Shown: piece after piece, positions 41,945 to 50,960 of the stretch
Position numbering within the stretch: position 1 is the first letter of the stretch
Layout: every line of letters starts with the position of its first letter
Assembly (NCBI RefSeq): GCF_900105245.1
Contig: NZ_FNSZ01000001.1
Span: 558,001-622,000 of the forward strand
Length of the DNA stretch: 64,000 bases
From: Streptomyces sp. 1222.5
GTDB taxonomy: Bacteria; Actinomycetota; Actinomycetes; Streptomycetales; Streptomycetaceae
Reading direction: 5' to 3'
Translations under genes and position numbers: made by a program
Notes under the pieces: generated by a model
Seen by the model: the letters and a program-made list of their open reading frames with translations, nothing else
Told to the model about the DNA's origin: nothing
Database searches by the model: none

Positions 41945-44614
41945 GTGCCCAACTCCCCCACGCCCATGGACGCGTCGCCGCGCTACCCCAGGTGGGCCGA
42001 CCGACTCATACGCCAGCTGGACGCCTTCGCCGCCACCCGGTCCGGAGCGGAGCGAGTGCCGGCCCTCGTCCTCAGCCGTCAGGAGGGCGGCGACGCCAGG
42101 TCACCCGCGTTCATGATCCGGGAGTACGCGCACCGGCTCTCACCGGTCCGCGGCACCTCCCACTTCCAGGTGCCGCATGCCGTCGTCGACGACCAGGAGC
42201 TCACCGGCGGCTTCCTCGCGGCGATCGACCGCGTGGCCCTGCGGTTCCAGCTCACGATGCCGTCGGGACGGCTGCGGCTGCCCTCCTTCCACACCTGCCG
42301 GGCCGTGCTGGAGGCGGAGCGGGGCACGGGGGATCTCCAGGCCCAACAGCAGCCGATCGTCGACGACCTGTACACCGCGCTGCTGACGAGGCGGAGGTCG
42401 CTGCGGACCGGCGCGCGCGTCGCGGAGCTGTTGGGGCAGCACCTCCTGACCGGCTGGCTGCAAGGGCTCGTCGCCGCGCTGATCGTCGGCTTTCCCAAGC
42501 TCTGCTACCGCTTCCACCTGCGCCACCGGGGTCTGCGCTGGGTCGCGGACGAGAGCAACGCGTCCTGCTTCCTGGACGCGGCACTGACCTTCTGCCGCGA
42601 CGGCGAGCTGGACCGCGACGATCCGCGGGTGCGGCGGATCCTGCTGCGCGCGCTGCTCACCGACCTGCGGAAGGCCACCCGGAGCAGGACCTGGCTGAGC
42701 CATCTGTGGGCCCGGCGCCGGTGGTCCTTCGTCGTCCTCGTCCCGGAGATCGACGACGTGGACGGCGCCGGCCGGGCGTTCCTCGGCGCCTTCGAGGAAC
42801 TCGCCGGCGACCAGCCGTCCAGACCCCTCCTGGTCCTGGCCGCCTGCGCGGGTCCGCCCCCGGCGTACGCCGCCCCGCTCGACGCCGACCTGAGCCGGCC
42901 GAACGGCATCCCCGACAAGGTCTTCACCTACCTCAAGGAAGGCAGTGCCGAGCCCGTACGTCTCGTCACCCTGCCGGCCGAGGACGACACCGAGGGCAAG
43001 GCGAAGGAGAGGATCGAGACCCACCCCGGTGTCATGGTCCGCAGGGACAGCCCCCTGGACTGGATGCGTCCGGCCGTGCTTCCCGCGCTGGCCCTGGCGA
43101 GCGCCGGCGTCCTCCTGGCCCCGCACTACCTCTGGCCGACGCCCCCACCCAAGCCGCCGGCGGCGCCCTCGTGCGTCACGGTCGGGACGGGCGAGCGGGT
43201 GGGCGTCACGGACGGCAGGCAGTGCAGCCTCGCCGTGCCGGGAAGCCGCGGGAAGGAACTGCGCGACCTCGAACGCCAGGTCGCCGAGGAGAACGCCCTC
43301 GTCCCGGGCGGGCGTTACCGCACTCTGGTCTTCCTCGCTCCTCTCAGCCTCCAGAACGGCGTCTACGACGATCCGCCGGTGGGACTGCAGATCCTGCGCG
43401 GTGCGATCGCGCAGCAGCACCGGCTCAACGCCGGGGTCCGCCAGAACAAGATGCCGATCCGGCTGCTGATCGCCAACACCGGCCAGTACTTCAAGTACGG
43501 TGCCAGGAACGCGCGGTCACCGAAGGATCCCGACGTCACCCGGATGATCGTCGAACGTCGGCGGAAGGACCACATCGCCGCCGTCATCGGGCTCACGCAG
43601 AGCCGGCCGGAGTCGCTCGAAGCGGCCCGGGAACTCGACCAGGCCGGCATCCCGGTCATCGCCAACGCAGTGACCGGCAGCAACATGGTCGGGCCCGACT
43701 CGCCGCAGCGCTACTTCCAGATCTCCGCACCCAACGCGCGGGTCGCGCCGGTCCTCGCCGACTTCATCGAACACTCCCCCACCGTGCACGGCCTCAGCAG
43801 CGGCACACCGCACGCCGTGGTCGTGTACGACCCGACCGACGCATACTTCAGCACGGACCTGAAGAACCTGTTCCTCGACTCCTACGGCAAGCACGGCGGC
43901 GTCGACCTGGTCGGCTTCAGCGAGAAACCCGGGGCGACCACACCGGACAACATCGCGACGGACGTGTGCAACAAGGTCTCCGCCACCCACGGCATCATCG
44001 TGTACCTGGGCCGTTCCGGGGTCCTGCCCAGCCTGCTCAACGCCATGCAGAGCGCGGGCGGACACTGCCAGCCACCGGAGGGCAGCACCATCCCGCTGAT
44101 CGCCGAGAGCGCCCCCATCGACTTCCAGCTCCATCCGGCCGAGACGGCGCGCGCGTACCCGTACATGACGCTCCTGTACGAGACGGCGAACGCCCCCACG
44201 CAGGACCCTCGCGACCCCTACGCGCAGTTCACCCGGGATTTCGCGGCCGTCTTCGGCGGCCGCAGCGCCGACGCCGACGCCGCCGGCGGTTTCGACACGG
44301 TGGGCATCGTCACCAAGGTCGTCGAGAACCTGCTCCCGGCGTCCCACGACGTGCAGCCCAACGACATCTACCTGTGGCTCACCGCCCACGGAGTGTCCCA
44401 GTACCCCGGCGCCTCGGGTGTGCTGCGACTGGACGGCAAGCACAAGTACCCGCCGGACAAAGCGGTGTTCATCCGCGAGATCGGCCAGCCGGACGGCGCG
44501 ACGGCCACCCTGCTCAGCTGCGGGATACTGCCCAACCGGCAGCACCCGGCGCGCTGGGGGTCCGCGCCCGACACCTTCCCCTGCCCCCGGGACGGCACCC
44601 CGCCCGCCTTCTGA
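41945..44614 (+). CDS. Large receptor-like protein: cytoplasmic domain, membrane helix, type I periplasmic-binding domain
   Basis: About 889 residues; I choose the GTG at 41945, five nt after GGGAGG, over an ATG at 41909. The N-terminal ~365 residues look cytoplasmic and are basic, with WSFVVLVPEIDDVDGAG resembling a Walker B strand but no clear Walker A. A membrane helix follows (about 376-396, AVLPALALASAGVLLAP) and a Pro linker. The extracellular C-terminus (about 410-889) resembles branched-chain-amino-acid-type ligand-binding proteins (HIAAVIGLTQSRPESLEAAR, HAVVVYDPTDAYFSTDLKNL, GFDTVGIVTKVVENLL). It is likely a one-protein sensor. The domain order is uncommon and the function is unknown. 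Confidence 0.75.
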   Translation: MPNSPTPMDASPRYPRWADRLIRQLDAFAATRSGAERVPALVLSRQEGGDARSPAFMIREYAHRLSPVRGTSHFQVPHAVVDDQELTGGFLAAIDRVALRFQLTMPSGRLRLPSFHTCRAVLEAERGTGDLQAQQQPIVDDLYTALLTRRRSLRTGARVAELLGQHLLTGWLQGLVAALIVGFPKLCYRFHLRHRGLRWVADESNASCFLDAALTFCRDGELDRDDPRVRRILLRALLTDLRKATRSRTWLSHLWARRRWSFVVLVPEIDDVDGAGRAFLGAFEELAGDQPSRPLLVLAACAGPPPAYAAPLDADLSRPNGIPDKVFTYLKEGSAEPVRLVTLPAEDDTEGKAKERIETHPGVMVRRDSPLDWMRPAVLPALALASAGVLLAPHYLWPTPPPKPPAAPSCVTVGTGERVGVTDGRQCSLAVPGSRGKELRDLERQVAEENALVPGGRYRTLVFLAPLSLQNGVYDDPPVGLQILRGAIAQQHRLNAGVRQNKMPIRLLIANTGQYFKYGARNARSPKDPDVTRMIVERRRKDHIAAVIGLTQSRPESLEAARELDQAGIPVIANAVTGSNMVGPDSPQRYFQISAPNARVAPVLADFIEHSPTVHGLSSGTPHAVVVYDPTDAYFSTDLKNLFLDSYGKHGGVDLVGFSEKPGATTPDNIATDVCNKVSATHGIIVYLGRSGVLPSLLNAMQSAGGHCQPPEGSTIPLIAESAPIDFQLHPAETARAYPYMTLLYETANAPTQDPRDPYAQFTRDFAAVFGGRSADADAAGGFDTVGIVTKVVENLLPASHDVQPNDIYLWLTAHGVSQYPGASGVLRLDGKHKYPPDKAVFIREIGQPDGATATLLSCGILPNRQHPARWGSAPDTFPCPRDGTPPAF

Positions 44615-44647
44615 TCCGGTGCCGAGGACGGCTGCACGACGGGGCGG

Positions 44648-45946
44648 TCAGAGACCGACCACGATCAGTGCGATGTCGTCGCGTGCGCCATGGCTGACCC
44701 CCAGGCGCTCCAGCAGTGCGTCGGCCAGGTCGTCCGGGGTCTGCCCGAGGCAGTCGCGCAGGGTGTCGGTCAGACGCTGCAGTCCCTTGTCGATGTCTTC
44801 GTCACGGCGCTCGATCAGGCCGTCGGTGTAGAGGACCAGGGTGTCCCCCGGGTGGTAGGCGGAGCCCGCCTGGGGGCGCGGCACATGTGTGGGTCTGGCG
44901 CCGAGGGGCGGGTCGGTGGCCTGGTCCAGGAGTTGGCAGGTGCCGTCGGGGCGCATGAGGACGGGCGGCGGATGACCCGCGCTGGAGTAGATGACCAGCC
45001 GGGAGCGGGTGTCGACCAGCGCGGTGACGGCGGTCGCCGCCAGTGCGCCGTCGACGGAGCGGGCGTACAGGCCCAGCACCTCGAGCGCCTGGGCCGGGCC
45101 CGCCACGGCACGACTGGCCGCCGACAACGCGCTGCGCAACATGCCCATGACAGTGGCGGCCTCCAGTCCGTGGCCGACCACGTCGCCGACGGCCACGAAG
45201 AAGCGCCCGTCGGTCAGGTCGACGGCGTCGTACCAGTCGCCGCACACGTTCAGCGAGCCGATCGCCGGCAGGTAGCGCACCGCCATGTTGGAGTGCCGCG
45301 CCAGGTCGGGCGAGTGGAGCATGGCCTCCTGCAACGTCATCGCCACCTGCCGCTCGCGCGCGTGCGCCCGCCGCAGTTCCTCGTTCAACCGTTCCAGTTC
45401 CTTGGCGCGGGCGTACAGCTCCGCCTCCAGGCCCGCGGGCGGGGGGCCCGGCCGGTCGACGGGTTCCGGCCGCCGCCGCTCACGGCGGCTGCGGACGTAG
45501 CCGGTCACGTCCTCGACCCGATGGATGATCCACGCGACCTTGCCGTCCGGTCCGAGCACGGGGGTGTTGACCGGCGACCACCAGCGTTCCTCGAAGGAGC
45601 CCGGCTGCCTGGTGACGGGGATGTCGTACCGCTGGACGGCCATGGTGTCGGCCCTCCCCGTGGTGAGCACCCGTTGCAGGGAGGCCGACAGGTTCCGCCT
45701 GCCGTCGGCCTCCGGGTCGGCCGGGTTGTCGGGGAACGCCTCGAAGATGTACTGCCCGATCAGTTCCTGACGGGTGCGGCCGGTGACCCGGCAGTAGGCG
45801 GCGTTCACCCCGACGATCACCAGACCGGGGTCGACGACCAGGTAGGGGCTGGGTGTGGCGGCGAACAGCGCAGCGTAGTCGACCAGGTCACCGCTCGGCT
45901 GCTCTCCGACATCAGTAGCACCCACGTGTCCAATGTAAGCGGGCAT
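44648..45946 (-). CDS. PAS-SpoIIE (PP2C-type) serine phosphatase, paralogue of 4067-5308
   Basis: The product has 432 residues and begins at the ATG at 45946 (MPAYIGHVGATD). An N-terminal PAS domain (about 25-150) contains PSPYLVVDPGLVIVGVNAAY, IFEAFPDNPADPEADGRRNL and RWWSPVNTPVLGPDGKVAWI. A charged coiled-coil linker follows (LYARAKELERLNEELRRAHA), then the SpoIIE phosphatase with GDWYDAVDLTDG, VGDVVGHGLEAATVMG, SSAGHPPPVL, LVLYTDGLIERRDEDIDKG and ARDDIALIVVGL. Almost every block matches the protein encoded at 4067-5308, so they arose by duplication. It ends 33 bp from the convergent receptor-like gene. Confidence 0.9.
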   Translation of the reverse strand: MPAYIGHVGATDVGEQPSGDLVDYAALFAATPSPYLVVDPGLVIVGVNAAYCRVTGRTRQELIGQYIFEAFPDNPADPEADGRRNLSASLQRVLTTGRADTMAVQRYDIPVTRQPGSFEERWWSPVNTPVLGPDGKVAWIIHRVEDVTGYVRSRRERRRPEPVDRPGPPPAGLEAELYARAKELERLNEELRRAHARERQVAMTLQEAMLHSPDLARHSNMAVRYLPAIGSLNVCGDWYDAVDLTDGRFFVAVGDVVGHGLEAATVMGMLRSALSAASRAVAGPAQALEVLGLYARSVDGALAATAVTALVDTRSRLVIYSSAGHPPPVLMRPDGTCQLLDQATDPPLGARPTHVPRPQAGSAYHPGDTLVLYTDGLIERRDEDIDKGLQRLTDTLRDCLGQTPDDLADALLERLGVSHGARDDIALIVVGL

Positions 45947-46004
45947 CGCCCGGCAGGCTCGCGTACGCGCGGCCACCACGGAGGACCACCGTCGCGGGGC
46001 GCGG

Positions 46005-46703
46005 TCAGCGTCCGGCGTACAGCGTCTCCAGGTCTCCCGAGAGCGCGGCGCGCACACGCCGGGTGACGTCGTCGGCGAGCACCTCGGGTGCGTCGTCGAG
46101 CAGGGCGGCCATCGTCATCTCGGCCACGTCGGCCGGGAGGATCTTCGGGGAGTCGATGTCCGCCGCGAGGTCGGTGTCCACGTAGCCCGCGTGCACGCCG
46201 ACGACCAGCGTGCCCTGTTCGCGCAGCGCCAGCCGGAAGGCGTTCGTCAGCGACCACTGGGCGGACTTGGAGGCCGCGTAGCTCGGGAGCCGCCGGTTGG
46301 CCACCCAGGACGCCACGGACAGCATGGTGACGAGAGCCCCGCCGCCGTTGGCGGCCAGCACGGGCGCGAACGCCCGGGACACGGCCCAGGTGCCGAAGTA
46401 GTTGACCTCCATCTCGCGCCGTGCGCCGTCGAACGACCCTTCGAGGAGGGCCGGACCACCCGCGACGCCGGCGTTGTTGATGACGATGGTGACGTCGTCC
46501 GCGGTGCGCGCCGCCGCGGCCACCTGCTCCTCGTCGGTGACGTCCAGCCGCAGCGGGGTGACTCCGGGTTCACGCATGCTCTCCGGATCCCGGACACCGG
46601 CGTAGACCTTGGCGGCACCGTGCGCGAGCAGCGCCCGGGCGAAGGCCAGGCCGATGCCGCGGTTGGCTCCCGTGACGAGAGCGGCGGAACCCTTGATGTC
46701 CAT
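46005..46703 (-). CDS. Short-chain dehydrogenase/reductase
   Basis: A 232-residue protein from the ATG at 46703, with AGGAGG 7 nt upstream. Classical SDR motifs are present: ALVTGANRGIG (NADP-binding), RLDVTDEEQ, VINNAGVAGGPALLEG, and the catalytic S-Y-K set in VASWVANRRLPSYAASKSAQ. It probably reduces a carbonyl or oxidises an alcohol; substrate unknown. The C-terminus lacks extra domains. It is 59 bp from the upstream PAS-SpoIIE gene in the same orientation, so cotranscription is possible. Confidence 0.93.
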   Translation of the reverse strand: MDIKGSAALVTGANRGIGLAFARALLAHGAAKVYAGVRDPESMREPGVTPLRLDVTDEEQVAAAARTADDVTIVINNAGVAGGPALLEGSFDGARREMEVNYFGTWAVSRAFAPVLAANGGGALVTMLSVASWVANRRLPSYAASKSAQWSLTNAFRLALREQGTLVVGVHAGYVDTDLAADIDSPKILPADVAEMTMAALLDDAPEVLADDVTRRVRAALSGDLETLYAGR

Positions 46704-46906
46704 GGTCGGCCCTCCTGTGAGGGAATGGAATGTCGAACGTCCTGCCGGCCCGGCGGACACCGTCACTCGACGCAGGGCGTGAATCCGGCAGCGGCGTGCG
46801 GGAAAGGGCCGGACACCTCCCGGCCCTCGTCCCAGTCTCCCCTTCCGGCATGCTGATCGCCTTCCGGCACGGGCGGCGGACCGGACCGGCCGGGGACCCG
46901 GCCCGG

Positions 46907-47460
46907 TCAACGGGGCCGGCGCGGCGGCCGGGGAAAGAAGGAGCCGGTGCGTGCCGCGTACGCGTCCCAACCGGGAAGTCCGGCCATGTGCCGTTCCAGC
47001 AACCGTTTCCCGCTTCCGTCGATCAGCAGCACGCTCATCACCAGGGGCGGGGCGACGGACACGGCCGTCGCCTGCCATCCGCCGTCGCAGGCGACGAGGA
47101 ACAGCCCCCACCAGACACAGAAGTCCCCGCAGTAGTCGGGTGCCGGGTGAAGGGCCACAGCCCCCGGTCCATGACGCGGCCACGGTTGGCCGGATCCGCC
47201 TTGAAACGGGCCGGCTGGGCGTCGCCGACGGCCTCGAAGAACAGCCCGACGGCCCAGCCGGCCGTGCCCGCCCAGGCCAGGGCGGACAGCGGCCGGGACG
47301 GGTACTGGGCCGCCTGCACCGGCAGGGACACCACCTGGACCAGGGCCCCCTGGAGCAGGTAGATCATCCGCAGGGCGTACGGGTTCCGGTCGCCCCGCGT
47401 GCGGGCCGGCATCGCCTCGTACCGCGGGTCCTCACCGTGGCCGCGGCCCCGGTGCGGGGC
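46907..47460 (-). pseudogene. DUF1295/steroid-5-alpha-reductase-like gene, truncated and frameshifted
   Basis: Two frames together recreate the C-terminal ~180 residues of a DUF1295 membrane protein. The first (from about 47460) reads GEDPRYEAMPARTRGDRNPY, LRMIYLLQGALVQVVSLPVQ and MDRGLWPFTRHP. One base is then missing near 47135, and the second frame continues DYCGDFCVWWGLFLVACDGG and LLIDGSGKRLLERHMAGLPG, ending at 46907. The first two or three membrane helices are also absent, because the fasciclin gene ends at 47480. Family members reduce isoprenoid or fatty double bonds or methylate lipids, and this copy cannot. Confidence 0.8.
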
Positions 47461-47479
47461 CGGCGGGCGCTGGGGGGCG

Positions 47480-48136
47480 TCACATCTTGGGCATCAGGAC
47501 GGTGTCGACGATGTAGACGTTGGCGTTGGCGGTCCTGACGTTGCCGCAGACGACCTTGGCGGTGTCGTCGACCGTGTAGGACTCGCCCGATCCGGAGGTC
47601 GTCACCTTGGACTTCTCCAGCGTGTCGAAGGAGCCGTTCTCCAGGTCCTTCGGCGCGAGCTTCCGGCCGACGACGTGGTAGGTGAGGATCTTCGTCAGCT
47701 GGGCCTTGTCGGCCAGGGCCTTGTCCAGGGTCGCCTTGGGGATCTTCTTGAAGGCGTCGTTGGTCGGCGCGAACACCGTGATGTTCTGGGCGTTGTTGAG
47801 GGTGTCGACCAGGCCGGCCTTCTTCACCGCGGTCACGAGGGTGGAGAGCGCCGGGTTGTTGGAGGCGGCGGTGGCCACCGGGTCCTTGGCCATGCCGTCG
47901 AAGGAACCGGCGCCGTTCTTCGGCACGGCGGAACAAGCCGCACCGAACGGCTGGTCCATGCTGCTCGCGCCGCTGCTCGAACCGTTCATGTCGGCACCGC
48001 CCTTCGTGGCCGAGGCCGACGCCTTGCCGGCGGAGTCGGACTTGTCCGAATCGCCGCCGGAGCAGGCGGTGAGGGCCAGGGGCAGTACGGCGGCCGCGGC
48101 GAGAAGGCCGGTGGTACGGCGGATACGCGTGTTCAT
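47480..48136 (-). CDS. Fasciclin-domain lipoprotein
   Basis: A 218-residue protein starting at the ATG at 48136, 6 nt from AGGAG. A lipoprotein signal ends PLALTAC, with lipid anchoring at the Cys. A Ser/Gly-rich linker leads to a fasciclin (FAS1) domain (about 65-215) with NAQNITVFAPTNDAFKKIPK (H1/H2 box), KILTYHVVGRKL and ANVYIVDTVLMPKM. Such surface-anchored proteins in actinobacteria resemble MPT70/MPT83. The gene directly follows a molybdopterin oxidoreductase gene, a pairing seen in Streptomyces and mycobacteria near the SigK regulon, although no sigma factor gene is present here. Confidence 0.92.
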   Translation of the reverse strand: MNTRIRRTTGLLAAAAVLPLALTACSGGDSDKSDSAGKASASATKGGADMNGSSSGASSMDQPFGAACSAVPKNGAGSFDGMAKDPVATAASNNPALSTLVTAVKKAGLVDTLNNAQNITVFAPTNDAFKKIPKATLDKALADKAQLTKILTYHVVGRKLAPKDLENGSFDTLEKSKVTTSGSGESYTVDDTAKVVCGNVRTANANVYIVDTVLMPKM

Positions 48137-48238
48137 CATGTTCTCCTGTTGAATCGCGCAGCACTGTGCGGCTGCGTCAGGGGGTGTGGGGAAAGTGGCT
48201 CTGGAGGGCATGAGGCCCAGGTGACGAGGCCGGCCGCA

Positions 48239-49879
48239 TCATTCGACGGTCACGACCACCGAGTGCCATCCGCTGGCGCCGTCGGGAACGGTGCGGGTGC
48301 GTCTGTCCGTCTGCACGGCTCCCGTGCGGTCGGTGGCGCGCACCGTGAGGGTGTGGCTGCCTTGGGTGGCCTGCCAGGCGAGGGACCACTGGCGCCAGGT
48401 GTCCCGGGTGTCCTCGGCTGCCAGGTGGGTCTCCTGCCAGGGGCCGTCGTCGACGCGGACCTCGACCTTGTCGACGCCCCTGTGCTGGGCCCAGGCGACG
48501 CCGGCGACCATCACCGTGCCGGCCTCGGGCCGGGCGAACGGCCTGGGGGTGTCGATGCGCGACTGGGTCTTGACGGGAGCCTTGCGCGCCCACCCGCGCT
48601 TGACCCAGTAGGGGTCGTAGGAGGCGAAGGTGGTGAGTTCGATGTCCTCGATCCACTTGCAGGCCGACACGTAGCCGTACAGGCCGGGGACGACCATCCG
48701 GACGGGGAAGCCGTGTTCGAAGGGCAGGGGTTCGCCGTTCATGCCGAGGGCGAGCATCGCGTCGCGGCCGTCCATGACGTCCTCGACCGGACTGCCGATC
48801 GTCATGCCGTCCACCGAGCGGGCGACCAGCTGGTCCGCCGGTCCACCGCGGGAGGGGGGCCGCACCCCGCACTCGGCGAGCAGATCGGCCAGTCGTACGC
48901 CGGTCCAGCGGGCGTTGCCGACATAGGGCCCGCCGACCTCGTTCGACACGCACGTGAGGGTGATGTCCCGCTCGATCAGCTCCCTGCGCAGCAAGTCGTC
49001 GAAGGTGTGGACGGCCGGACGGCGCACCCCCTTGCCGTGTACGCGCAGCCGCCAGCCGGTGGCGTCCACCTTGGGCACCACCAGCGCGGTGTCCACCCGG
49101 TAGAAGTCCTCGTTCGGGGTGACGAAGGGACTGATCCCGGGGACCCGCGGCCCCGCCCGCTTCGGTACCGGCTGCGCCGGTGACCCTGGGCGCGGCAGTA
49201 CGACCCGCCGGCGCGAGGCGACGGCGTTCTGGCCGCGCGAGCCGTTCAGCGACCGTCCGACGGCACCCACGGCGGCCGAGGCCGTCGCGGCGGAGGCGGC
49301 AGCCACCACGAACCCGCGGCGGTCCCAGTCCTCGGCGGCGGTCCTCTCAGCTCCCCCTTCCCCGGCCGCGGTCCCGGACTCCGGTGAGGATGACTCCCTC
49401 ACCGTGGTCAGGCGGTGGACCAGGACGTACAGCAGCAGCGCTCCGAGGAGCGCCCCCACGACGGACGGCAGGGCGTCGGTGATGCCCTGGGAGTCGGGGC
49501 GGCTGAGGGCGGCCGCCGCCCCGACGGCCCCGAAGAGCAGGACCCCGGCGGCCCCGGCCCGCCTGAACCGTGTCGCCAGCACACCCAACCCCAGGGCCAG
49601 CACGGTCAGTACGGCGAGGATGCCGAGCTGCAGGACGAGCTTGTCGTCGGTGCCGAAGTGGCGGATCGCCCAGTCCTTGACCGGGGCGGGCGTCGCGTCG
49701 ATGGCCGCGCCTCCGACCGCGACGACCGGACCGGCCTGCGGCCGCACCGCCGCCGCGGCCAGTTCTGCCACGGCCAGGGCGGCGCAGCCGGCGAGCACTC
49801 CGCTCAGCGCGCCCAGCGCGCCCAGCGCAGGACGCGGCGGAACCGGCCGTGTTCGCTGATCCTTCTCTTCGTCCCTCAC
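48239..49879 (-). CDS. Membrane-anchored molybdopterin-dependent oxidoreductase (sulfite-oxidase family)
   Basis: About 546 residues from a GTG at 49879; an in-frame GTG at 49906 adds nine residues. Four hydrophobic segments near the N-terminus (around residues 15-165) are followed by a polar linker with a Tat-like RRGFVVAAASAATASAAVGA. The Mo-binding domain (about 235-430) contains ISPFVTPNEDFYRVDTALVV and ITLTCVSNEVGGPYVGNARW, where Cys is the molybdenum ligand. A C-terminal Ig-like dimerisation domain (about 435-545) has GVAWAQHRGVDKVEVRVDDG. The catalytic domain probably faces outward and reduces or oxidises a sulfur or related substrate. It lies upstream of the fasciclin gene on the same strand. 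Confidence 0.9.
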   Translation of the reverse strand: MRDEEKDQRTRPVPPRPALGALGALSGVLAGCAALAVAELAAAAVRPQAGPVVAVGGAAIDATPAPVKDWAIRHFGTDDKLVLQLGILAVLTVLALGLGVLATRFRRAGAAGVLLFGAVGAAAALSRPDSQGITDALPSVVGALLGALLLYVLVHRLTTVRESSSPESGTAAGEGGAERTAAEDWDRRGFVVAAASAATASAAVGAVGRSLNGSRGQNAVASRRRVVLPRPGSPAQPVPKRAGPRVPGISPFVTPNEDFYRVDTALVVPKVDATGWRLRVHGKGVRRPAVHTFDDLLRRELIERDITLTCVSNEVGGPYVGNARWTGVRLADLLAECGVRPPSRGGPADQLVARSVDGMTIGSPVEDVMDGRDAMLALGMNGEPLPFEHGFPVRMVVPGLYGYVSACKWIEDIELTTFASYDPYWVKRGWARKAPVKTQSRIDTPRPFARPEAGTVMVAGVAWAQHRGVDKVEVRVDDGPWQETHLAAEDTRDTWRQWSLAWQATQGSHTLTVRATDRTGAVQTDRRTRTVPDGASGWHSVVVTVE

Positions 49880-50137
49880 GCCGGGAATCCGGTTCTGCCC
49901 GCCCACCGGATTGGTGATCGCCCCGATCAGGTGAAAGAAGATCTCGCGCCAATCCGCCGTGCGTTCCGCAACGGATGAAGGGCTTCACCTGTTCCGGCTC
50001 GCGGATGTTCCCTCGTCCGCGGACGGCCGGGCGGCCCAACGCCGCGTCGGCGGGGAGTACTTGCTCAGCACCCGATACGGCTGGAGCATCAGCCGCACGA
50101 CAACCCGTCCGTCGCCAGGGAGGAAGGCATCGAATCG

Positions 50138-50836
50138 ATGGCGCGAGGTCACGACGGCCGACCGGCCGACCCGGCTCTATGGGTCCGGCACTGCCCGCAG
50201 CAGCCGGAAGCCGCGGTCATCACCCTTCACGGAGGACGGGCGGACGGCTACCAGACGTCACGGCCCTGGCATCTGGCGGCGCTGAGGATGCGTCCGGTCC
50301 TTCGCAGCGCGGCGTCGGCCGTCTCGCTCCAGGAAGCGGTGCTGGGACACGTCCGCTACCGACACCGGGGGTGGAACCACGAGGATCCCCTCCAGGACGC
50401 CTACCGCGCGCTCGACGAACTCGAACAGCTCGCGGGTCCGGTACCGGTGGTCCTCATCGGCCACTCCATGGGAGGCAGGGCGGCCTTGCGCGCGGCCTCC
50501 CATCCACGGGTACGGGGTGTCGTCGCCCTCGCCCCCTGGCTGCCACCGGAGGAACCCACGGCGCACCTGCGCGGCAAACGCGCCGTCGTCCTGCACGGCG
50601 ACCGCGACACCGTGACCAGTCCGGACGCCTCCCTGCGCTACGTCCGACGGGCCCGGCTCTCGGAGTCCCGCGCGGGCATCGTCCTGATCCGGCACGGCGA
50701 CCACGCGATGCTGCGCCGGGCCGCCCTGTGGCACCGCTGTGTCGGCGGACTGGTCGCGGACCTGCTGCACCCGCGGGAGAGCCCGTCGGGACTGGCCGCC
50801 GAGAGCTACGCGGCCACCCTCCCTCTCCTGCTGTAG
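50138..50836 (+). CDS. Alpha/beta hydrolase
   Basis: A 232-residue protein from the ATG at 50138, after AGGGAGGAAGG. It has the hydrolase pattern: AAVITLHGGRADGYQTSRPW (oxyanion region), VPVVLIGHSMGGRAALRAAS (Ser nucleophile in G-H-S-M-G-G), KRAVVLHGDRDTVTSP (acid Asp) and VLIRHGDHAML (His). The compact size with no lid domain resembles dienelactone-hydrolase/carboxylesterase-type proteins. Substrate unknown. It is likely cytoplasmic, as no signal peptide is seen. Confidence 0.85.
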   Translation: MARGHDGRPADPALWVRHCPQQPEAAVITLHGGRADGYQTSRPWHLAALRMRPVLRSAASAVSLQEAVLGHVRYRHRGWNHEDPLQDAYRALDELEQLAGPVPVVLIGHSMGGRAALRAASHPRVRGVVALAPWLPPEEPTAHLRGKRAVVLHGDRDTVTSPDASLRYVRRARLSESRAGIVLIRHGDHAMLRRAALWHRCVGGLVADLLHPRESPSGLAAESYAATLPLLL

Positions 50837-50904
50837 GCAATCGGGCCGACCTGCCCCTCGACGCTCTCCGCCGGTCTCCGCGCGCGGTCGGCGGTCAAGA
50901 TCGA

Positions 50905-50932
50905 TTGTCAGTGGTGGATGGGAGAGTAGGAG
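50905..50932 (+). promoter_or_regulatory. Candidate sigma-70-type promoter of the VWA gene
   Basis: TTGTCA (50905-50910) and TAGGAG (50927-50932) are separated by 16 bp, matching the Streptomyces vegetative pattern (TTGACa, TAGgaT). It lies 29 bp before the start codon of the VWA gene. Confidence 0.45.
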
Positions 50933-50960
50933 CATCAAGACGGAACGAGGGGGAGCTGTC

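Noticed and set aside
41869..44697. A 942-codon Arg/Pro-rich frame on the plus strand
   Set aside because: It is a different frame of the receptor-like gene, whose own frame shows a membrane helix and binding-protein motifs.
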